Of a stretch of DNA of 64,000 nucleotides, positions 33,173 to 42,043 are shown piece by piece. Location: positions 2,046,001 through 2,110,000 of the forward strand of contig NZ_CP046453.1 in assembly GCF_009734405.1 (NCBI RefSeq), written 5' to 3'. The DNA comes from Corynebacterium comes (GTDB lineage Bacteria > Actinomycetota > Actinomycetes > Mycobacteriales > Mycobacteriaceae). Each line of letters starts with the position of its first letter. Positions within the stretch are counted from its first letter, which is position 1. The translations under genes were made by a program, and so were the position numbers. Under the pieces are notes generated by a model. The model made no database searches and was not told the origin of the DNA. It saw only the letters and a list, made by a program, of their open reading frames with translations.

Positions 33173-34330
33173 ATGTCGCGTATTCCTAAACTGTCCCTTG
33201 CGTTAACTGCTGTCACTGGACTCTGCCTTGGTCTCGCCTCTCCCGCCGCCGCCCAGTCCCTGACCGGCAGCGCCCTGGAAGAGGCCGTGGTCAGCTCGAA
33301 TGCCGATCCCACCTCCTCCGGCAACGCCATCAACTCCACCCTCTCCCTGCTCGAGAGCTTCGGCTCCTCCGAGGTACCCGTCAGCAGCGTCCCCGGCAGC
33401 AGCTTCGGCGGCATCAACCTCCCGCTGGACGAGAGAATCACGGAGACGAAGCTCCTGAACAAGCAGGTGGAGAACGCCGAGCTGCGACAGGAGCGCTGGA
33501 CGATCGCCTCCTGGTCGATGAAACGCAACGTCGAGGTGCAGATCGTGCGCGCGGCCGACCCCACCGCCAACACCCCCATGCTCTATCTGCTCGACGGCGT
33601 CGGCGCCCCGCGCGACAACTGGTGGCTGGGCACCGGCGACGCCCACACGCAGTTCGGCGACGAGAACATCCACCTCATTCTGCCCACCCAGGCCCAGGCC
33701 TCCATGTACGCCGACTGGCAGCGCAACGATCCCTCTCTGGGCCGCCATCAGTGGGAGACCTTCATCACCCGGGAGCTCGCGCCCCTGGTCAAGCGGGAGC
33801 TCGGTACCACCGGCAACAGCGGCATCGGCGGCCTCTCCATGGGCGCCACCGGTGCGGTGCACATCGCCAACAAGCACCCCGATCTCTTCAAGGCTGTTTT
33901 CGGCCTCTCGGGCTGCTACTCCCCCATGGATCCGATCGGGCGTCAGAACGCCCACCTGACCGTGACCACCCGCGGTGGAAATCTGGACAACCTCTACGGC
34001 CCCTACGGCAGCGAGCGCTGGATCTACCACGACACAGTGGGCAACCCCGAGGGCCTGCGCAACCAGAGGGTCTACCTCTCGGCCGCCACAGGCGCCTTCG
34101 CCCCTGAGGACGTGGCCAACTACGCCAACAACAACTGGTTCGACATGTCCTCCGGTGCGGCGCTCGAGCGCAGCTCGCTGGAATGCACGCGGCTTCTCGA
34201 CGACGCCATGACCGAACGCGGCTACACCGGCCACAAGGTGGACTACGCCGAGACCGGCACCCATGACTGGCACACCTTCCGCGAGCAGCTCCCCGCCGCC
34301 TGGGCCCACATCAAACCGGCACTGCTTTAA
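33173..34330 (+). CDS. trehalose corynomycolyl transferase (Ag85-like esterase), copy 2
   Basis: A 385-residue paralogue of the enzyme at 31317. The signal peptide ends at ASPAAA (about 22-27). The nucleophile is Ser222 in GIGGLSMGATG and the late histidine is in TGTHDWHTF. The two proteins align along their whole length, including the post-signal SSN(A/S)DPTSSG-type region, so they arose by duplication around or with the lipoprotein gene. The ATG at 33173 is chosen over one three codons earlier because it is 7 nt from the -10 TACTGT. A strong terminator follows. Confidence 0.9.
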   Translation: MSRIPKLSLALTAVTGLCLGLASPAAAQSLTGSALEEAVVSSNADPTSSGNAINSTLSLLESFGSSEVPVSSVPGSSFGGINLPLDERITETKLLNKQVENAELRQERWTIASWSMKRNVEVQIVRAADPTANTPMLYLLDGVGAPRDNWWLGTGDAHTQFGDENIHLILPTQAQASMYADWQRNDPSLGRHQWETFITRELAPLVKRELGTTGNSGIGGLSMGATGAVHIANKHPDLFKAVFGLSGCYSPMDPIGRQNAHLTVTTRGGNLDNLYGPYGSERWIYHDTVGNPEGLRNQRVYLSAATGAFAPEDVANYANNNWFDMSSGAALERSSLECTRLLDDAMTERGYTGHKVDYAETGTHDWHTFREQLPAAWAHIKPALL

Positions 34331-34349
34331 CCGCTCCCGGGAAAGCGAA

Positions 34350-34391
34350 AAGTCGCGGCCACCAGCCCTCTCCGGCTGGTGGCCGCGACTT
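34350..34391. terminator. bidirectional terminator between mycolyltransferase and lepA
   Basis: An 18-bp perfect stem (34350-34367 with 34374-34391) with loop CTCTCC, starting AAGTCGCGGCC. A-rich and T-ending flanks on each side allow termination in both directions between the two convergent genes. Confidence 0.85.
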
Positions 34392-34403
34392 CCCTGCGTG
34401 CGG

Positions 34404-36251
<1,848 letters not shown>

Positions 36252-36346
36252 GGTGTGGTGGCGGTTCCCTTCTGATAAGACTTCCCCACTCTACCCAAGT
36301 CAGGCCCAATACTTAAGTGGCCTAGCCCGATGGCGTACCCGTTCAC

Positions 36347-36352
36347 TACACT
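36347..36352 (+). promoter_or_regulatory. -10 element upstream of PemK-like gene
   Basis: TACACT on the plus strand in the lepA/pemK-like divergent gap; GGAGAACAGGA before ATG 36395 gives the ribosome site. No strong -35 was seen. Confidence 0.3.
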
Positions 36353-36394
36353 GGAACAACACAAACTCATTCTGCGGGAGAACAGGATAGTCAC

Positions 36395-36991
36395 ATGGGC
36401 ACCACCGGTCACGGCCCCAGGGGGGTTCACCGTCCAGCGCTGCCCACGACCGACCGCCCCAGATTCGCCGACCGGCTCCGCTTCTTCTTCTTCGGCCCGA
36501 ACGGCTCCCCGCTCGACCACGGGCTCAACCGCATCAACGAGCGCCTCGGCCTGTACGTCGACCAACAGCCCGAGGCCGCCCGTGCCGCCGCCTACAACAT
36601 CCGGGTCGACGCCACCGAGCGGATGAGCCGCAACATCTACTACGCGCCGGACATGGACGGGCAGGCCGAGCCCGGCGAGGTCGTGTGGATCTGGGCGCCC
36701 TCCGACGGGCCGGAATGCCCTCCCCGCGAGCGCGCCATGCTCGTGGTCGGACGGGACCGGCACACCATCATCGGCCTGCTCATCTCCCCCAACCCCAGGC
36801 ACGCGGGCGCGGAGTCCTGGCTGGAGATCGGCGCCGGCGAGTGGGACCCCGCCGGCCGCCAGTGCTGGGTCCGCCTCGACCGCGTCCTGGAGGTTTCCGA
36901 GCAGGGGGTACGGCGCCAGGGCGCGCTGTTCCCCCAGCGTCGCTTCGACCGCATCGCCACCCGATTGCGCAACCACTACCACTGGGGCTGA
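36395..36991 (+). CDS. PemK/MazF-like family protein without an antitoxin partner
   Basis: A 198-residue protein. The N-terminal half is basic and helical. The C-terminal half has a MazF-like fold pattern: GEVVWIWAPSD, RAMLVVGRDRHTIIGLLISP, GAGEWDPAGRQCWVRLDRVLEV and a final helix FDRIATRL. MazF toxins cut mRNA, but here no small antitoxin gene precedes or follows, and similar genes sit beside lepA in other corynebacteria. A housekeeping or RNA-binding role is therefore as likely as toxicity. Confidence 0.65.
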   Translation: MGTTGHGPRGVHRPALPTTDRPRFADRLRFFFFGPNGSPLDHGLNRINERLGLYVDQQPEAARAAAYNIRVDATERMSRNIYYAPDMDGQAEPGEVVWIWAPSDGPECPPRERAMLVVGRDRHTIIGLLISPNPRHAGAESWLEIGAGEWDPAGRQCWVRLDRVLEVSEQGVRRQGALFPQRRFDRIATRLRNHYHWG

Positions 36992-36996
36992 CGGTT

Positions 36997-37013
36997 CCCC
37001 GCCTTCCGCGGGG
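36997..37013 (+). terminator. short terminator after PemK-like gene
   Basis: Stem CCCCGC/GCGGGG with loop CTTCC, 5 nt after the stop codon; a weak U tract (GGTTTGGGTTT) follows after a few bases. Confidence 0.4.
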
Positions 37014-37020
37014 CAGCGGT

Positions 37021-37050
37021 TTGGGTTTCCGCTGGTCGGATTGCTAAGAT
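37021..37050 (+). promoter_or_regulatory. rpsT promoter
   Basis: TTGGGT (37021-37026), an 18-nt spacer and TAAGAT (37045-37050), with an extended TG (TTGCTAAGAT). It would give rpsT a leader of about 145 nt (37058-37203), which contains GC-rich inverted segments and could host S20 autoregulation. Confidence 0.5.
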
Positions 37051-37203
37051 GTCTCTGTTATTCACTTCCGGGCGCGTCGGTCGGGGCGGGCAGGACCTTG
37101 CGTCCGCTTTTCGAACACCGACGCCGAGTGGCCTCACAGCCGCGGGACATGTCCGCTGGTGGGTTACCGACACCGAATTCTTACAACCCCAAGAGGTATT
37201 TTC

Positions 37204-37467
37204 ATGGCAAACATCAAGTCCCAGCAGAAGCGCATCCTCACCAACGAGAAGGCCCGCCTGCGCAACCAGATGGTGCGCGCCTCCGTGCGCACCGAGGTCC
37301 GCAAGTTCCGCGCGCTTCTCGAGGCCGGCGACAAGACCGCCGCCGAGGCCCAGCTGCGCACCGTTTCCCGCGCCCTGGACAAGGCCGTGACCAAGGGCGT
37401 GTTCCACCGCAACAACGCCGCCAACAAGAAGTCCGCTCTGGCCCTGGCTTTCAACAAGATGGGCTGA
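37204..37467 (+). CDS. rpsT: 30S ribosomal protein S20
   Basis: An 87-residue basic helical protein starting [20 protein letters not shown], the classic S20 N-terminus, and ending [14 protein letters not shown]. It binds 16S rRNA in the body of the small subunit. Start ATG 37204 has an AAGAGG ribosome site; an in-frame ATG 45 nt upstream is in the leader. It is followed by a strong terminator and then by an insertion sequence. Confidence 0.97.
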   Translation: MANIKSQQKRILTNEKARLRNQMVRASVRTEVRKFRALLEAGDKTAAEAQLRTVSRALDKAVTKGVFHRNNAANKKSALALAFNKMG

Positions 37468-37482
37468 GCCCCTTCTGCTGAC

Positions 37483-37516
37483 ACCCGGTCTCCCCGTTCG
37501 CGGGAGACCGGGTTTT
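37483..37516 (+). terminator. rpsT terminator
   Basis: A 12-bp stem (ACCCGGTCTCCC / GGGAGACCGGGT) with a seven-base loop, followed by TTTTCT. Confidence 0.85.
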
Positions 37517-37539
37517 CTGCTTTCCGACGCCCCCTTGAA

Positions 37540-39212
37540 TTCGAGTGGTCGTTGCAACGCCCTGTCACCTGCAGGGAGCAACCCTCATGACCACCCACCG
37601 TCCTTTCCACTCACTGTCCGATACGGATAAACAGGCCCTGACCGACCAGCTACGCCACGGTGCCAGCGTGCTCCACGCCGCCAGCGAGCTGGGACTGAAC
37701 TACGGTCACGCACTCAACTACGCCCACACCCTCGGCTTCGGACACCACCCCCGGACCGATCAGCAGGCACTGGCCCGAGCCGTGACCATGGTCGCCGCAG
37801 GTAGCTCGCTGAGCCAAGCCGCCGACCGGTGCGGTATCAGCCTCAGCGTCCTCTTCCATGCCGCGACCCAGGCTGGTGTCCACCACCCCAGGAAAGTACC
37901 GCGCGGGGATGCCACCACCACCCGCCGGGTGACCTACCTGCTGCTGCGTCAATCCGCCCTCAGCTGCAAGGACGCCGCCGTCGCCTGCAACATCAACATC
38001 AGTACCGCACAGGACTACGACAAGGGCCTGGTCAAACCGAAAACCGGGCCCAGAGTGCGATTCATCCCCCAGGGCCCGGACGCGGTGACCTATAACCAAT
38101 TGATGACTACCCTGCTGACTGCTGTTGATGTCATCGAACCTGGCCGTGCACCCACCCCGGCAGCATCACCGCTGATCGATCCCTACCGTGAGATCAGCAG
38201 CAGGTATCTGTCCCTGATCGACCGCGAGCACATCTTTGACCTGCATAAAGTCGGTCACGGTGTGCGCACGATCGCCCGGATGATGGGCAGGTCCGCGTCG
38301 ACGATCTCGAGGGAGCTTCGCCGCAATCACACCGCCGCGGGTCCGTATGCCCCGCTGGCCGCCCAACGCAAGGCCACTGCGAGACGGTTGCGTCCGAAAC
38401 AGGCGGTCATCGCGGCGGACGGGCAGCTACAGGCGGTGATCCAGGAGAAGCTGACACTGCGGTGGTCTCCTCAGCAGATCGCCGGGTGGTTACGGTTGCA
38501 CCATCCGGAGAAGAAGAGGTGGCATGTGTGTCATGAAACGATCTACCAGGCGTTGTATCTGCAGGCCAGAGGGGGGCTGAAACGTCAGGTGCAGGAGTGT
38601 CTGCGTCAGGGCAGAGCCACCAGGAAACCACGTAGTGGAGTTCAGGAACGCACGAGACGTTTCGTCGACGACATGGTCATGATCAGCAACCGGCCGGCGG
38701 AGGTCGCCGATCGTGCAGTCCCAGGTCACTGGGAGGGGGATCTGATCACCGGGGCGTACAACAAAACCGCGATCGGCACACTCGTGGAACGCACCAGCCG
38801 GTATGTCATGCTGGTTCACCTTCCTGGGGCCCATGATGCGGAAGCGGTGCTGGCCGGACTCAAGGCCACGATTCCGAGGTTGCCGAAGCATCTGCAGGGG
38901 TCGTTGACCTGGGATCAGGGTAGTGAGATGGCCGGGCACAAGAGATTCACGGTGGCGACGGGGTGTCAGGTGTATTTCTGTGATCCGGCCAGCCCCTGGC
39001 AGCGTGGCAGTAACGAGAACACCAACGGGCTGTTGCGCCAGTATTTCCCCAAGGGCAGTGACCTGTCGGTGCACTCGGCTGCGGATCTGGAGTTTGTGGC
39101 GCAGCAGCTCAATGGTCGGCCGAGGAAAACTCTGGGATACCGGACACCGGCGGAGGTGTTCCGTGATCTAATCGAAGCTACTTAACCACCGGTGTTGCCA
39201 CGACCCCTAGAA
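37540..39212 (+). mobile_element. IS30-family insertion sequence
   Basis: Imperfect 22-bp terminal inverted repeats are present at 37540-37561 and, inverted, at 39191-39212; they match at 18 of 22 positions and share GGTCGT-GCAAC. The whole element is about 1.67 kb with one transposase gene. The repeats can be extended outward by a few bases (GAATTC versus GGATTC), so the exact ends and the short target duplication are not settled. It lies 24 nt after the rpsT terminator and before a LysE exporter gene. Confidence 0.75.
37587..39185 (+). CDS. IS30-family transposase with long N-terminal extension
   Basis: A 532-residue transposase. The catalytic core is intact: Asp385 (HWEGDLITG), Asp443 (LTWDQGSE) and Glu477 (GSNENTNG), with 33 residues between the last two as in other IS30 enzymes. 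The usual helix-turn-helix is at about 222-246 (HGVRTIARMMGRSASTISRE). Ahead of it lie about 200 extra residues with three further helix-turn-helix-like units (about 17-48, 59-97, 112-146). Most IS30 transposases are 320-400 residues. ATG 37587 has GCAGGGAG eight nt upstream. Confidence 0.9.
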   Translation: MTTHRPFHSLSDTDKQALTDQLRHGASVLHAASELGLNYGHALNYAHTLGFGHHPRTDQQALARAVTMVAAGSSLSQAADRCGISLSVLFHAATQAGVHHPRKVPRGDATTTRRVTYLLLRQSALSCKDAAVACNINISTAQDYDKGLVKPKTGPRVRFIPQGPDAVTYNQLMTTLLTAVDVIEPGRAPTPAASPLIDPYREISSRYLSLIDREHIFDLHKVGHGVRTIARMMGRSASTISRELRRNHTAAGPYAPLAAQRKATARRLRPKQAVIAADGQLQAVIQEKLTLRWSPQQIAGWLRLHHPEKKRWHVCHETIYQALYLQARGGLKRQVQECLRQGRATRKPRSGVQERTRRFVDDMVMISNRPAEVADRAVPGHWEGDLITGAYNKTAIGTLVERTSRYVMLVHLPGAHDAEAVLAGLKATIPRLPKHLQGSLTWDQGSEMAGHKRFTVATGCQVYFCDPASPWQRGSNENTNGLLRQYFPKGSDLSVHSAADLEFVAQQLNGRPRKTLGYRTPAEVFRDLIEAT

Positions 39213-39223
39213 TCCGCCCCCCT

Positions 39224-39871
39224 CTACCCCACCAGGTCGACCAGCCCGTTGAAGGCGAGCACCGAGCCCGCCACGATGAAGAAGACGCCGGAGACGATGT
39301 CGATCCAGGGGCCGGCACGCAGGAACTTCTGACGCATCGCCGGGGTGGAGACCATCAGCGCGATGGCGACCTGGAGGATGAAGGACGAGAGAGACAGCAT
39401 CCCCACCACACCTGCCGCGAGCAGCGCCGACGGGGAGGCCGGCAGCAGGGGGGCGATCAGGGCGGAGAGGAACAGCACGATCTTCGGGTTGGACAGGTTG
39501 GTGGCCAGTCCCTGCCGGAAAGCATGGCGCATCCTACCGAGGCGTGCGGCGGCCTCCTCAAGATCGGCCGGCGGGTTCTCCCGTTCCCGCAGGCCACCGA
39601 GGATCATGCCGCGGCCCATCCACACCAGCCACCCGCCGCCGATGAGCTGGAGGAATCCCAGCAGCGCGGGAAAGGCGTTGAGCAGGGCGGCGAAACCCAG
39701 GACGGTGAGAGTGCACCAGAACATCACGCCGATCTGGATGCCCAGGACCGTGGCCAGAGCGTGCCTACGCGACCGGGTGGCGGTGCGGGTGATCAGCAGG
39801 ATGTCAGGCCCCGGGGAGGCGGCTCCCGCGATGTTGAGGACGAGCAGTGTGCCCCACTGGGCGGGGGTCAT
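39224..39871 (-). CDS. LysE/RhtB-family amino acid exporter
   Basis: A 215-residue membrane protein with six helices. The N-terminal signature is AGAASPGPDILLITRTATRSRR (about 15-36, interrupted here only for description), and FRQGLATNLSNPKIVLFLSA is the second family motif. RhtB proteins export amino acids such as threonine or homoserine lactone; the substrate is unknown. It overlaps the upstream ankyrin gene by four nt (ATGA). Confidence 0.88.
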   Translation of the reverse strand: MTPAQWGTLLVLNIAGAASPGPDILLITRTATRSRRHALATVLGIQIGVMFWCTLTVLGFAALLNAFPALLGFLQLIGGGWLVWMGRGMILGGLRERENPPADLEEAAARLGRMRHAFRQGLATNLSNPKIVLFLSALIAPLLPASPSALLAAGVVGMLSLSSFILQVAIALMVSTPAMRQKFLRAGPWIDIVSGVFFIVAGSVLAFNGLVDLVG

Positions 39872-40257
39872 CCCTCCACGCCGAGCCGGTCGAGCATCTC
39901 CGTCAGCTGGAAGTAGCGGGCGGTCTCCACGGCGGAGGGCGCTCCGGCATGGGGGTCCGCACCCGCCGCGACGAGCCTGTCGACGACCGCGCCGTACTTC
40001 TTGAACACCGCACCCGCCAGCGGCGTCTGACGGCGGTTGTTCTGCTTGTCGACGTCCGCGCCACGCTCCGCCAGCGCCCCCACGAGGTTCTCGTGGCCGG
40101 AGTAGGCGGCGAGCATGAGCAGGGAGTTGCCGTCCTCGTTGCTCAGGTCGGGGCTGACACCGTTGTCGATGTACTGGACGAGGGTGTCGTCTCCGTTGCG
40201 TGCCATCTCGAAGAGCCGGGTGGCAAGTTCACGTACGTCGCTGGGAATCTCGGTCAT
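39868..40257 (-). CDS. ankyrin-repeat protein
   Basis: A 129-residue soluble protein with two to three ankyrin repeats. A helix-rich start (VRELATRLFEMARNGDD) is followed by VQYIDNGVSPDLSNEDGNSLLMLAAYSGH split over repeat one, LVGALAERGADVDKQNNRRQTPL in repeat two and VDRLVAAGADPHAG in repeat three. It probably mediates protein binding. ATG 40257 lies 7 nt after TAAACT (minus strand). It is translationally coupled to the exporter that follows. Confidence 0.85.
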   Translation of the reverse strand: MTEIPSDVRELATRLFEMARNGDDTLVQYIDNGVSPDLSNEDGNSLLMLAAYSGHENLVGALAERGADVDKQNNRRQTPLAGAVFKKYGAVVDRLVAAGADPHAGAPSAVETARYFQLTEMLDRLGVEG

Positions 40258-40264
40258 GCCGGAG

Positions 40265-40270
40265 AGTTTA
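40265..40270 (-). promoter_or_regulatory. -10 element of ankyrin gene (leaderless)
   Basis: TAAACT on the minus strand, 7 nt before ATG 40257. It overlaps the holA stop codon. Confidence 0.45.
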
Positions 40271-41221
40271 ACCCGCCAGCTCGGAGATCCGACGCACCGC
40301 GTTCTCGATAGCGTATTCGGGGTTGCCGCCCTGCCCCTTGACCTCTGCGTCGAGTTCCGCCATGAGGATCACCGCCTGGGAGACGGCGTCGCCCGACCAT
40401 CGGCGGGCCACCTTGGAGGTCTTCTCCGCCAACCACGGCGGCATTCCGACGCTGCCGGCCATCGCGTTCCAGTTGGTGGTGCGGGTGGAGTACAGGCGGG
40501 CGATGCCGGCGACCTTCATGCTCAGGGCGGTGGTCAGTGCCACAGGGTGCATGCCCAGCTGGAGGGCGCGGCGGGTGCTGGCGACGGCACGGGCGGTCTG
40601 TCCGGTGACCGCGAGATCGGCGATGTCGAAACCCGACACCTCGGCGACACCCTCGTGATAGGCGCGTACGGCGGCGACCGTGACGTCCCCGTCCGTGTCG
40701 GAGACGAGCTGTGAGACGGCGGAGGCGAGCTCACGCAGATCCGAACCCACGCCCTCGAGCAGCGCATGCACGACGTCCGGGGTGGGTCGCACACCGTGGG
40801 ACCGGAACTCATTGGTCACCCAGCCCGGCCTGGCCGCCGACTTGAGCGGATCGGCGGCGTGGACCTCCGCCAGCTTCCGGAGCTTGGGCAGCATCGCCTT
40901 CTGCCTGCCCGCACCGGTGTGCTGGATGATGAGGTGGATCCCGGGCGCGACGTCCCGGCAGGTCCTCAGCAGCAGGTCGACCGGCTCTTTGCCCGCCAGT
41001 TCGGTGTGGGTGACCACGACGACGCGGTCCTCGCCGAACAGGGAGGGACTGGTGGCGTCGATGAGCACGGGTCCGTCGAGTTCGGAGGCACGCAGGGTGG
41101 TGATCTCCAGCTCGGCGCCGCCGGGGAGCTCGGCACGGATGGCGTCGAGGATGGCGCGGCGGGTGCGCTCGGTGATCAGTTCTTCCTCGCCGACGATGAG
41201 GTGTACGGGGGCCACTGGCAT
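40268..41221 (-). CDS. holA: DNA polymerase III subunit delta
   Basis: A 317-residue clamp-loader subunit. It has the AAA+-like fold without a working Walker A: VHLIVGEEELITER at the start, LFGEDRVVVVTHTE (about 65-78) and GVGSDLRELASAVSQL in the middle. It opens the beta clamp together with the tau/gamma and delta-prime subunits. ATG 41221 is chosen over one three codons earlier because TAGGAT lies 7 nt upstream, giving a leaderless start. Its place next to rpsT/comE is conserved (Rv2413c in M. tuberculosis). Confidence 0.92.
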   Translation of the reverse strand: MPVAPVHLIVGEEELITERTRRAILDAIRAELPGGAELEITTLRASELDGPVLIDATSPSLFGEDRVVVVTHTELAGKEPVDLLLRTCRDVAPGIHLIIQHTGAGRQKAMLPKLRKLAEVHAADPLKSAARPGWVTNEFRSHGVRPTPDVVHALLEGVGSDLRELASAVSQLVSDTDGDVTVAAVRAYHEGVAEVSGFDIADLAVTGQTARAVASTRRALQLGMHPVALTTALSMKVAGIARLYSTRTTNWNAMAGSVGMPPWLAEKTSKVARRWSGDAVSQAVILMAELDAEVKGQGGNPEYAIENAVRRISELAG

Positions 41222-41228
41222 GCAGACC

Positions 41229-41234
41229 ATCCTA
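41229..41234 (-). promoter_or_regulatory. -10 element of holA (leaderless)
   Basis: TAGGAT on the minus strand, 7 nt before ATG 41221. Confidence 0.5.
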
Positions 41235-41423
41235 GGAGACAGCCCGCAACCGGGCTTCGGGGGCCGCTCTCACCCGGACACTCAGGGCAGATCGAGACAT
41301 TCCTGTTCACCATTTGTTGCCCTGATAAACCCGATAATGTCACCTTCTGGCCGATAAACTGCTGGTAGAACTAGGTATTGCCACACACCCCGTCCACTCT
41401 CCTCTGACACCAGGGACCCAGAA

Positions 41424-41987
41424 ATGACCACAGCCACCGCTTCTCCGCCCGTCACCTCCACACCTGCCGAGGGAGCTCGGCTCGCATTGCTGATCGGCGG
41501 CCTGGCGGCCGTGGGATTCGGCCTCGCCGTGCTGGTCTGGCCGACCAAGACCGCCGTCGCCCTGACCGGTGTCATCGGTGGCTACGCGATCATCTCCGGC
41601 ATCGCCTACGTCGCGATGGGGGTCCTCTCCAGGAGCCTGGGCGCCGGGGGACGCATCGGGCACGTTCTTCTCGGTCTCCTGTACATCCTTGCCGGCGTGT
41701 ACGCCTTCAGTTCCCTGCAGCAGTCCGCGGTGTTCCTCGCCCTGTTCCTGACGGCGATGGTCGGCATGATGTGGATCATGGAAGGGCTCGCGTCGCTGTT
41801 CACACTCGACGAGTCGGCTTCGAAGCTTCTCACGGTCGTGTTCGCGGTCCTCTCGGTTGTCGCCGGATTCTTCCTGCTGAGCAGCCTGGTGTGGGGGGCG
41901 GTGTTCCTGTGGTGGTACCTCGGGATCTCCCTGGTCGTCCTCGGTGCCCTCAACGTGGTCCGTGCCATCACCGGCCGGAAGCGCTGA
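41424..41987 (+). CDS. HdeD/DUF308-type membrane protein
   Basis: A 187-residue protein with six membrane helices in three pairs, typical of DUF308: LALLIGGLAAVGFGLAVLVWP, AVALTGVIGGYAIISGIAYV, HVLLGLLYILAGVYAF, VFLALFLTAMVGMMWIMEGL and LGISLVVLGALNVV. HdeD is linked to acid resistance in enterics; no specific role is known here. The 202 nt between holA and this gene holds three GATAAA/GATAAT runs that could contain its promoter, but I cannot place it firmly. Confidence 0.8.
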   Translation: MTTATASPPVTSTPAEGARLALLIGGLAAVGFGLAVLVWPTKTAVALTGVIGGYAIISGIAYVAMGVLSRSLGAGGRIGHVLLGLLYILAGVYAFSSLQQSAVFLALFLTAMVGMMWIMEGLASLFTLDESASKLLTVVFAVLSVVAGFFLLSSLVWGAVFLWWYLGISLVVLGALNVVRAITGRKR

Positions 41988-42043
41988 CCAGGGTCCCGGG
42001 CACAGATGCCCACCCCAGGCTGCCCGCAGGGGCAGGCGGCTGA

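Noticed and set aside
37530..37545. A target-site duplication for the IS30 element
   Set aside because: Several possible element ends were tried, but no 2-4 bp direct repeat matches convincingly on both sides.
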